The translations under genes and the position numbers were made by a program. The notes below the pieces were generated by a model. The model had not been told where the DNA came from. It searched no databases and saw only the letters and a program-made list of their open reading frames with translations. Positions 1 through 7,118 of a stretch of 25,745 bases of DNA are shown here, in pieces. The DNA is from CAZDHT01 sp964505325 (GTDB taxonomy: Bacteria; Planctomycetota; PUPC01). The stretch lies in contig CAZDHT010000048.1 in the NCBI GenBank assembly GCA_964505325.1, positions 1 to 25,745 of the forward strand, in the 5' to 3' direction. The stretch's first letter is position 1. Every line of letters begins with the position of its first letter.

Positions 1-1319
1 TCTTTCATCTCCGTCCAGTTCGGCTCCGGGATGCCGGAGACGAGGCTCGGGACGTGGACGGGCCGGCCGCCATCGGCCATCGAGATGTTGGCCGCCACCC
101 CGGTCAGGATCGACCAGCACCCTTCGGCCAGGCCGGCGGCGTGCTTGAGCGGGTCGTCCCTCGGCGGGCCGAAGACGTCGTCGAGCAGGGGAGAGTCGCC
201 GCCGCCGTGTCCGCCCTTGCCTTTCTGGATAGGGACATCGTACGGATCGGCGAAGTGGGGGAACACGTGGATGTAGCTCTTCTCCAGGAGGGTCTCTCCG
301 GGCGTGGTGCCGTCGCCGCTGACGTAGACCGACTCGCGGACCTGAGCTTCCAGCCGGCCCTTCTCGCCGTTGAACGCGATGCGGTAGCCTTCCCAAGGCA
401 GGAACGAGTTCAGGCAGTATGACATGTGCACGCCGCTGGCGTAGCGGACCGTGAGATTCATGGAGTCCTCGATGTCGATCTCGCCGCTGAAGACGCAACG
501 GTCACGGAAGTAGCCGTCGTGCTGCTCCTGATCGAGGTACATCGTGCGGAGGCCGTCCTTGGCGGCGAGGTCGAGCGCGAACCGGCACGAGCCGTCCGGC
601 ATATGCGGGCAGGTGTGGCAGCGCTCGGTGCGGTTGTGCAGGCCGTATTTGTCCGCCCGCTCCGGGACGTAGAACGCGCGTCGTCCGAGCGCGGCGACCG
701 CGTCGGGCGTCGAGCTGATCCACCAGTTGACCAGGTCGAAGTGGTGCGTGGCCTTGTGGACCATCAGTCCGCCGCTGTTGGCCTTGTTCCGGTGCCAGCG
801 GCGGTAGTAGTCGGCCCCGTGGCTGGTGTCGAGATTCCAGGTGAAGTCGACCGACAGGATTCTGCCGATGGTGCCCTTCATCAGCAGTTCCTTGACCTGC
901 GAGCGCGACGGCGAGTAACGATAGTTGAACGTCACGCGCAGGTCCTTGCCTGTCTCGGCGACGGTATCGACGATCCGCTGGCACTTTTTCTCGTCCGTCG
1001 TCATCGGCTTCTCGGTGATGGCGTCGCAGTCAAGCTCCATGGCGCGGCAGATGTACACGTCGTGGAAGCAGTCCTTGGTGGTGACGATCACGCAGTCCGG
1101 CTTGGTCTCGGCGATCATTACATCGAAGTCGTCCGAGTGGTAGCCGGGGACATCGATGCCTTTCTCGGCGAGTTGCTTCCGTCGCAGTTCGACGCGGCCG
1201 ATGTTAATGTCACACAGCCCGACCAGTTCGCACGAGTCCTTGTAGGTCTCTGTGACCGCGTTCGTGAACATGCCGGACCGCCCGCCGATGCCGACCTGGG
1301 CGTAGCGTCGCTTACTCAT
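1..1319 (-). CDS. Gfo/Idh/MocA family oxidoreductase, partial (3' end outside window)
   Basis: Reading the minus strand from ATG at 1319 gives 439 codons with no stop before the window edge. The N-terminus is a Rossmann-type strand-turn (residues 7-16, AQVGIGGRSG). An EKP motif at 103-105 is the lysine motif of Gfo/Idh/MocA NAD(P)-dependent dehydrogenases. A conserved His-rich helix at 188-200 (HKATHHFDLVNWW) fits the substrate-side domain of the family. The family oxidises or reduces sugars and inositols, but the substrate here cannot be told. A C-x2-C-x7-C cluster (Cys234, Cys237, Cys245) sits in the C-terminal domain. No signal peptide is seen, so the protein is probably cytoplasmic. GGAGAGAGGA precedes the ATG directly, and a sigma70-like promoter lies at 1400-1372. 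The gene is divergent from the NHL-propeller gene. Family assignment is firm; substrate is unknown. Confidence 0.9.
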   Translation of the reverse strand, partial: MSKRRYAQVGIGGRSGMFTNAVTETYKDSCELVGLCDINIGRVELRRKQLAEKGIDVPGYHSDDFDVMIAETKPDCVIVTTKDCFHDVYICRAMELDCDAITEKPMTTDEKKCQRIVDTVAETGKDLRVTFNYRYSPSRSQVKELLMKGTIGRILSVDFTWNLDTSHGADYYRRWHRNKANSGGLMVHKATHHFDLVNWWISSTPDAVAALGRRAFYVPERADKYGLHNRTERCHTCPHMPDGSCRFALDLAAKDGLRTMYLDQEQHDGYFRDRCVFSGEIDIEDSMNLTVRYASGVHMSYCLNSFLPWEGYRIAFNGEKGRLEAQVRESVYVSGDGTTPGETLLEKSYIHVFPHFADPYDVPIQKGKGGHGGGDSPLLDDVFGPPRDDPLKHAAGLAEGCWSILTGVAANISMADGGRPVHVPSLVSGIPEPNWTEMK

Positions 1320-1371
1320 TCCTCTCTCCGTGGAGCCGTTCGTGGACAGGCCGGGTCATGGTTGGGCGGCT

Positions 1372-1400
1372 ATGGTAGCAGACCCCCCGCGCGGTGTCCA
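1372..1400 (-). promoter_or_regulatory. sigma70-like promoter for the oxidoreductase gene
   Basis: On the minus strand, TGGACA at 1400-1395 is followed after 17 bp by TACCAT at 1377-1372. This places transcription start near 1365, about 45 nt before the ATG at 1319. It is divergent from the promoter at 1439-1466, and the two share a 194-bp intergenic region with no other gene. Confidence 0.55.
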
Positions 1401-1438
1401 GCGCCGAGGTCATCTGCTGGTGGTCTGCCGGAATTACC

Positions 1439-1466
1439 TTGAGGCACAAGACGGGAGCGATACAAT
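1439..1466 (+). promoter_or_regulatory. sigma70-like promoter for the first NHL-propeller gene
   Basis: TTGAGG at 1439-1444 and TACAAT at 1461-1466 are separated by 16 bp. Start of transcription would be near 1473, about 40 nt upstream of the chosen ATG at 1514. Because of this, the longer open frame beginning at 1394 would start upstream of its own promoter and is rejected. Confidence 0.5.
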
Positions 1467-1513
1467 ACAGAATGTGTGATTCTCCCGCCCATCGGCGCGC
1501 TGGAACAGGGCGT

Positions 1514-4393
1514 ATGAAGCGGCCACATCTGCTCGTGTGCTTCTTGGGGATCGTGCTCGGCGCTCCCCTCGCCTGCGGAGCATCGGACCTCGACGAATTC
1601 AAGATCAAGCGCCGGCAGGTCTTTGAGTTCGCCGCGAAGCCGAGCGTGACGCGACGGGGTGACAACGTGACCATCACGTTTACGTCGAAGGGCTACTGCG
1701 ACGTGACCGTGGCCGTCGAGAACGCCGAGGGAAAGATCATTCGGCACTTGGCATGCGGCGTGCTGGGGGTGAACGCGCCGCCGCCGTTCAAGAAAAACTC
1801 GCTCGAACAGGTAATCCTGTGGGACGGTAAGGATGACCGCGGCATCTACATCGACGACAAGGACGCCCTGACCGTCCGCGTGTCGCTGGGCCTGAAGCCG
1901 CGGTTCGAGCGGACACACTACTGGAGCCCGCACAAGCGGATTTCCAACCTCGCCCCGCTGCTCGTCGCCGCGCCCGAGGGTGTCTACGTGTTCGAGGGGC
2001 TCGGCGTGGACCACCTCCGGCTGTTCGACCACGACGGGAATTACGTCCGCACTATCTACCCGTTCCCCGCGAACAAGATCGACCAGGTGGTGGACATCCA
2101 GCGCCACAAGTTCCCGCAGGACGGCGCCAACCTGCCGCTCAAGGTCGGCTACGAGCAGGCGACGCTGCTCACCTCGGGCTCGAGCGCCTGGGGCGGCGGC
2201 GGGCACGCCGGCGGGTTCGGCGCCACCGCGATGGCGACCCATCAGGGCAAAATCGCCCTCGCCTTCCACAAGCTCAACCGGCTCGCCAGCGACGGGACGA
2301 GCGGCGGTTTGCCCGTCCAGGGACCGAGCGTCTCGTTCGAGGTGCGGATCGGCCGCCAGCGGAAACAAGTGGTCGGCCCGACCAGTATCGCGTTCAGCCC
2401 CGACGGCAAGACCCTCTACATGACCGGCTTCATCTGGAAGACCGGCGCGTACCTCGGCCATGCGAACTGCTTCCACGTGGTCAAGCGGATGGAATACGCG
2501 AAGCAGGACCCGCCGACGGTCTTCGCCGGCGTCGAAAAAACGGATGACGGCTTCGGGGCGGGCAACGACCGGCTCTGCGTCCCGACCTGCGTCGCGTGCG
2601 ACCCGAAGGGCCGCGTTTACGTGGCCGATTACATCAACAACCGCATCCAGATCTTCTCGCCGGGCGGCAAGCACCTCAAGACGATCCCCGTCCGCTACCC
2701 GGCGACCATCAAGATTCATCCGAAGACGGGCGAGATCTGGGCGTTCAGTTGGCCCATGATCGGGCCATCGGGCCGGGTGATGCGCGACCGGAAGTTCGAC
2801 CCGCGCCGGGTCCTGCCGACGGTGACCCGGCTGGGCACGTTCGAGCGGCCGAAGAAGCCGGAACTTGAGCCTCTGCCAGCAGTGAGCGCCAGCGGCAGGG
2901 GCGGATGGATCGCCACCGGCGGCCAGATGTACAAGGCGACCGTGGATTTCTACGCCAAGGAGCCGGCCTTCTGGCTGGTCGGCCGGAAGGCGACCGTCTC
3001 GCTGGCGGAGGCGAACTGGATGGGCGGGGCCGGGCAATGGGCCCACCTCGGCGGCTGGATCAAGCGCGGGGTCCGCCTGTGCCGCTGGAAGGACGATAAA
3101 TGGCGGGTGGTCCGGGACTTCGGGAAGATCGCGTATCGCAAGGTGAAGCGCGTGACGCCCTCCTCCTTCTCACGGCAGCGGCTCGTCGTCAACCCCGCCA
3201 CCGGAATCGTCTACATCTGCGAGGAGCAGACCGGCGCCGGCAAGTCCTTCTATTCGGTGATGACCCTCGATCCGGAGAGGGGAAAGCTCCGCGAGCGCCG
3301 GCTGCCGTTCGACGCCGAGGATATCATCTTCGACATCGAGGGCCGCGCCTACCTGAAGACCGACCGCGAGGTGATGCGGTTCGACCCGCAGACTTGGCGC
3401 GAGGTGCCGTGGGACTACGGCGAGGAGCGCGTGGTCGTCCGTTTCGCGAGCAGCGGGAGCATCCCCAGCACCCCGGCCATCGCCGCGCTGCCCATCCCTG
3501 GGCGCCGGCCGGTGTGGTGGCATTCGAGCGGGATGTGGATCTCGCCCAAGGGCCACCTCGCCGTCGTCTGCAACATCTCCAAGAAACCGAAGACACGCAG
3601 CCCGAAGGACAAGTACTTCTCCGGCGGCGTCAACAAGGCCTATTCGCCGATGATCTACCCCGGCCGCACCGGCAGCCGCGTCATCCACATCTTCGACAAG
3701 CACGGCCACACCGTCTGGAAGGATGCTCTGCCCGGCCTGACCAACGCCGACGGCATCGGGATCGACAACGACGACAACCTTTACGTAATGGTCGCCGCGC
3801 CGCGCATCCTGGACGGTAAACGGTACTTCAACGAGAAATCCGAGACGGTGATCAAGGTCAAGCCAGGAGCGGCGAGGTTGTTGAGCATAGGCCGGGCCTC
3901 GGTGAAGCTCACCGAGCAACTCCGGCCCAAGCGCCACCCGGACATCACCAAGTACGGAATGAGCACGACGTGGGTGGAGGGCGCCGAGTGGTACTACGGC
4001 GGGGTGGGCTATGGCGGCCAGGGCGGCTCGTGCACCTGCTGGCACTCGCGGTTCCAGATGGACTACCTCGGCCGTTCCTTCGCACCCGAGGTGCGGCGCT
4101 ACAAGGTCGCCGTCCTCGACGCAGCCGGGAACCTGATCCTGCGCGTCGGCAAATACGGCAACGTAGATGACGGCCTGCCCCTCATCAAAAAGGGCGGGCC
4201 GGAGAGGCCGCGCTCGATCGGCGGCGACGAGGTCGCTCTGTCCCACGCCGCGTACCTTGGTGTGCACACCGACCGCCGCCTCTTCATCCACGACGCCGGC
4301 AACGGCCGCATCCTCAGCGTCACCCTCGGCTACCACGCGACGGAGAAGGTCGCGCTCAAAGACGCCGCCGCGCCCGGGGGAGATGGCAAGTGA
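1514..4393 (+). CDS. Secreted FlgD-Ig-like / NHL beta-propeller protein, copy 1
   Basis: A 959-residue exported protein. The ATG at 1514 is chosen over an in-frame start at 1394 because it gives a clear signal peptide (basic MKRPH, then a hydrophobic stretch to about residue 22) and has AGGG upstream. Residues about 24-40 contain SDLDEF and RRQVFEF, shared with the paralogue at 7115. Residues about 45-125 resemble a FlgD-type Ig-like fold (charged strand, G-K-I-I-R-H-L, then ILWDGKDDRG). An NHL-like repeat lies near residues 360-395 (RVYVADYINNRIQIFSPGG), with further propeller-like strands to the C-terminus (RLFIHDAGNGRILSV). Such propellers bind ligands or act as lactonase-like enzymes; no catalytic residues can be assigned. 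It is followed by a glycoside-hydrolase-like gene and then its own paralogue. Function unknown beyond a secreted propeller. Confidence 0.85.
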   Translation: MKRPHLLVCFLGIVLGAPLACGASDLDEFKIKRRQVFEFAAKPSVTRRGDNVTITFTSKGYCDVTVAVENAEGKIIRHLACGVLGVNAPPPFKKNSLEQVILWDGKDDRGIYIDDKDALTVRVSLGLKPRFERTHYWSPHKRISNLAPLLVAAPEGVYVFEGLGVDHLRLFDHDGNYVRTIYPFPANKIDQVVDIQRHKFPQDGANLPLKVGYEQATLLTSGSSAWGGGGHAGGFGATAMATHQGKIALAFHKLNRLASDGTSGGLPVQGPSVSFEVRIGRQRKQVVGPTSIAFSPDGKTLYMTGFIWKTGAYLGHANCFHVVKRMEYAKQDPPTVFAGVEKTDDGFGAGNDRLCVPTCVACDPKGRVYVADYINNRIQIFSPGGKHLKTIPVRYPATIKIHPKTGEIWAFSWPMIGPSGRVMRDRKFDPRRVLPTVTRLGTFERPKKPELEPLPAVSASGRGGWIATGGQMYKATVDFYAKEPAFWLVGRKATVSLAEANWMGGAGQWAHLGGWIKRGVRLCRWKDDKWRVVRDFGKIAYRKVKRVTPSSFSRQRLVVNPATGIVYICEEQTGAGKSFYSVMTLDPERGKLRERRLPFDAEDIIFDIEGRAYLKTDREVMRFDPQTWREVPWDYGEERVVVRFASSGSIPSTPAIAALPIPGRRPVWWHSSGMWISPKGHLAVVCNISKKPKTRSPKDKYFSGGVNKAYSPMIYPGRTGSRVIHIFDKHGHTVWKDALPGLTNADGIGIDNDDNLYVMVAAPRILDGKRYFNEKSETVIKVKPGAARLLSIGRASVKLTEQLRPKRHPDITKYGMSTTWVEGAEWYYGGVGYGGQGGSCTCWHSRFQMDYLGRSFAPEVRRYKVAVLDAAGNLILRVGKYGNVDDGLPLIKKGGPERPRSIGGDEVALSHAAYLGVHTDRRLFIHDAGNGRILSVTLGYHATEKVALKDAAAPGGDGK

Positions 4394-4419
4394 CAAACCG
4401 TCACCAGCGAGGGTATAAT
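4390..4419 (+). promoter_or_regulatory. sigma70-like promoter upstream of the GH-like gene
   Basis: GTGACA at 4390-4395 overlaps the stop codon of the preceding gene. A perfect TATAAT lies at 4414-4419 after an 18-bp spacer. Start of transcription would be near 4426, upstream of the GTG start at 4464. The second and third genes of the cluster could therefore be expressed apart from the first. Confidence 0.5.
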
Positions 4420-4463
4420 CTGGCTCTGTGTCCCGGCCGTTCCGATCTGAAGAGGTGACAACG

Positions 4464-7118
4464 GTGCATCGTGCGGTCCTCGTGATCTTCCTCGTTCTGA
4501 CTGTGGCTCCCGGCACCGCCGCCGGCCGGCTCCCCAACAACCCTCAACTTGTCCTGGACATCGACGAGGGCTCGTTCCGTCTCTGCATGGGCTGGAAGAC
4601 GCCGACGCTGATCAGCGACGACGGCACGCTCAAGCCCCTTCTATGGCCCAAGGGGCGCGGGCAGGACAAGCAGACGCCCGTCCGTGTCGCGCGCTCGTGG
4701 CTTCCGCCGGCCACGTGGACGCAGGTCGGCTTCGACGACGCCTACTGGCCGCGGACCCGCGGCGCCGTCCTCATCCCGCAGTCAGCGCGGTTCGGCGAAA
4801 TCTGGAAGCCGGGCAACCCCGCCGAGTGGAACCTGGTCTGTCTGCGGGGCCGATTCAAGGTCGCCGATCCGAAGAAGGTGCGGATGGCCAAGCTCATCCT
4901 GCGCTACTACGGCGGTGCGGTCGTCTACGTCAACGGGGTGGAATTGCAGCGCGGCCACCTGCCCAAGGGCAAGATCACCCTCGAGACGCTCGCCGGCGCG
5001 TACCCCAAGGAGTGCTACGTCCGGCCCGACGGCCGCCTGTACAGCCTCAAGGACCACAAGAACCGCGACTACCTCGACCGGCTCGCCAAGCGCATCCGCC
5101 CCATCCCGCCCAAGGGCTGGCTCGACGCGGTCGCCATCCCCAACGAGCTGCTGCGAAAGGGGACCAACGTCATTGCCATCGAGGTGCACGGCGCCCCGGT
5201 CCACGAGGTCGCGGTGACCGCGAAAACGGTGCCCGGCGGGTGGAAGGAAGGGCCGTGCCAGTGGCCGCACGCGGGCGTCGTCGAGGCCAAGCTGACCACC
5301 GTGGCCACCACCGGGCTCGAACAGAACGTCGCGCCGTCCGAAGGCATCCACCTCTCCATCTGCCATCCGTGGGAGACGCTCCGCTGCTACGACTACGCTC
5401 ATCCGTCAGACAAGTTGGCGCCCATCGTCATGGTCGGCGCGCGGAACGGCACGTTCTCCGGCCGCGTGCTGGTCAGTTCGCGGGAGGACATCTACGCCCT
5501 GAAGGTCCGGGCCACCGGGCTGACGCACGCCGACGGGAAGGCGAAGATCCCCGCCGACGCCGTCACCATCCGCTACGCCGAGCCCGCCGCGCCCCGGCGC
5601 CGCAACCCGTACGGCTGGCGGAACTGGCCGTACTTCGACCGCCTGCTCGGCCAAGTGCCCGAGCAGATCCAGGCGGCCCCGATGAAAATCCGCGGCCGCA
5701 ACCTGCAGCCCGTCCCCACCGCGCTCGTCCCTGTCTGGGTCACCGTCCGCGTCCCCGCCGACGCGGTTCCCGGCGACTACACGGGCAAGGTGACCATCGA
5801 GGCGCAGGACTTTGGCCCACAGGACGTCGCCGTCCGCCTCAAGGTCCACGACTGGCGGATCCCCGATCCCAAGGACTTCCGCCTGGGCAGCAACATCTAC
5901 CAGTCGCCCGACTCGGTCGCCCTCTTCTACAACGTCAAGCCGTGGTCGGACAAGCACTTCGAGCTGATGGGCAAATCGCTCGACGTGCTCGCGAGCATTG
6001 GCAGCCGCATCTGCGTCGTCCCGCTCATCATCCGGGCGCCGAACATCAACAACCTCGAGTCGATGGTCCGCTGGATCAAGCAGGCCGACGGATCGTACAA
6101 ATACGACTTCTCGGTGATGGAGCGTTACCTCGATCTGTACCAGAAGCACGTGGGCAAGCCGCGGCACCTGGCCATCTACCACGGCGACTTCGAGGGCCGG
6201 AACAACGACGCGGCGCCGGCCAAGGTCAGCGTGCTGGATCTGAAGACCGGCGCGCTCACGCCGCTGACCCTCCCCGCGTACGGGACGCCGGAGAACGGCG
6301 CGGTCTGGAAGCCGGTGTTCACCGAGCTTCGCAAGCGGATCGAGAAGCGGGGCTGGTACGACGTCGCCTTGCTCGGCCACGTCAGCTACTGCTGGGCGCC
6401 GACCAAGGAGACGATTAAGAACTACCAGGCGATGTGGCCGGACGGCAAGTGGATCAGCAGTTGCCACGGCTACCGCAGCCGCTTCGGCAAGATGACCGTG
6501 CTGTGCAACGAGTGGGTGTGGGGCTCGGGTCTGCTCTGCAATCCCGACAGCAACCGGAGCCGCTACGCCGCCTATCCGCGTCCTTGGCGCAAGCGGCGGG
6601 CCGGGTTCCCCATCGCCGACCTGAAGATCCCGCGCGGCGCCTTCCGCGACAACCATCCGGTCGAGGCGTATCGCATCGGGCCGGAAGCGATGATGCAGCA
6701 CAACCTGCACGGGTACGGGCGGCTGGGCGGCGACTTCTGGCCCGTCCGCGTCGGCAAGTCCAACCGCCTCATCCACCTGTGCGACACCAGGTACGCCCTG
6801 GGCCACGCGATCAGCGTGATCTCGTTCATCAGCCCCGGCCCCGACGGCGCCATCTGTAACGAGCGGGTCGAGGCGTTCCGCGGCGGCTCCCAGGTCGCCG
6901 AGGCCGTCGTCTATGTCCGCGAGATGCTGGACCAGAAGAAGGTGAGCGGCGGCCTGGCGGAGCGGGCGGAGCAGTTCCTCCTCGACCGCGCCCGCCACTA
7001 CGTGCGGGTGGGCTACCAGACGCGGCAGCACTGGCTGGCGATGGGGTCGTCGGGCTATCACGTACGTGATGCACGGCTCTACGCCCTGGCCGCCGAGATT
7101 GCGAAAGAGCAGAAATGA
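4464..7118 (+). CDS. Secreted glycoside-hydrolase-like protein (DUF4091-like architecture)
   Basis: An 884-residue protein if started at GTG 4464. That start has GAAGAGGTGA just upstream and opens with a signal peptide (MHRAVLVIFLVLTVAPG). The open frame extends to GTG 4428, but that start would put charged residues ahead of the signal. Around residues 140-160 a jelly-roll-like segment with VVYVNGVELQRG resembles the carbohydrate-binding sandwiches of rhamnosidase-type enzymes. A segment near residue 460 (DWRIPDPKDF) precedes a region that looks like a TIM barrel of the DUF4091 kind, including YDFSVMERYLDLYQKH, YHGDFEG and CNEWVWGSG. Acidic residues in the last two are candidates for catalysis, by inference only. 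Its stop overlaps the next ATG (ATGA, 7115-7118), so translation is likely coupled. Substrate unknown. Confidence 0.8.
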   Translation: MHRAVLVIFLVLTVAPGTAAGRLPNNPQLVLDIDEGSFRLCMGWKTPTLISDDGTLKPLLWPKGRGQDKQTPVRVARSWLPPATWTQVGFDDAYWPRTRGAVLIPQSARFGEIWKPGNPAEWNLVCLRGRFKVADPKKVRMAKLILRYYGGAVVYVNGVELQRGHLPKGKITLETLAGAYPKECYVRPDGRLYSLKDHKNRDYLDRLAKRIRPIPPKGWLDAVAIPNELLRKGTNVIAIEVHGAPVHEVAVTAKTVPGGWKEGPCQWPHAGVVEAKLTTVATTGLEQNVAPSEGIHLSICHPWETLRCYDYAHPSDKLAPIVMVGARNGTFSGRVLVSSREDIYALKVRATGLTHADGKAKIPADAVTIRYAEPAAPRRRNPYGWRNWPYFDRLLGQVPEQIQAAPMKIRGRNLQPVPTALVPVWVTVRVPADAVPGDYTGKVTIEAQDFGPQDVAVRLKVHDWRIPDPKDFRLGSNIYQSPDSVALFYNVKPWSDKHFELMGKSLDVLASIGSRICVVPLIIRAPNINNLESMVRWIKQADGSYKYDFSVMERYLDLYQKHVGKPRHLAIYHGDFEGRNNDAAPAKVSVLDLKTGALTPLTLPAYGTPENGAVWKPVFTELRKRIEKRGWYDVALLGHVSYCWAPTKETIKNYQAMWPDGKWISSCHGYRSRFGKMTVLCNEWVWGSGLLCNPDSNRSRYAAYPRPWRKRRAGFPIADLKIPRGAFRDNHPVEAYRIGPEAMMQHNLHGYGRLGGDFWPVRVGKSNRLIHLCDTRYALGHAISVISFISPGPDGAICNERVEAFRGGSQVAEAVVYVREMLDQKKVSGGLAERAEQFLLDRARHYVRVGYQTRQHWLAMGSSGYHVRDARLYALAAEIAKEQK

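Noticed and set aside
1394..1513. Longer start for the first propeller gene
   Set aside because: The extension precedes its likely promoter and would bury the signal peptide; ATG 1514 fits better.
1370..7061. Long minus-strand open frames under the propeller and GH-like genes (1370-3046, 3170-4540, 5406-7061)
   Set aside because: They have no domain features and are explained by third-position GC bias of the plus-strand genes.
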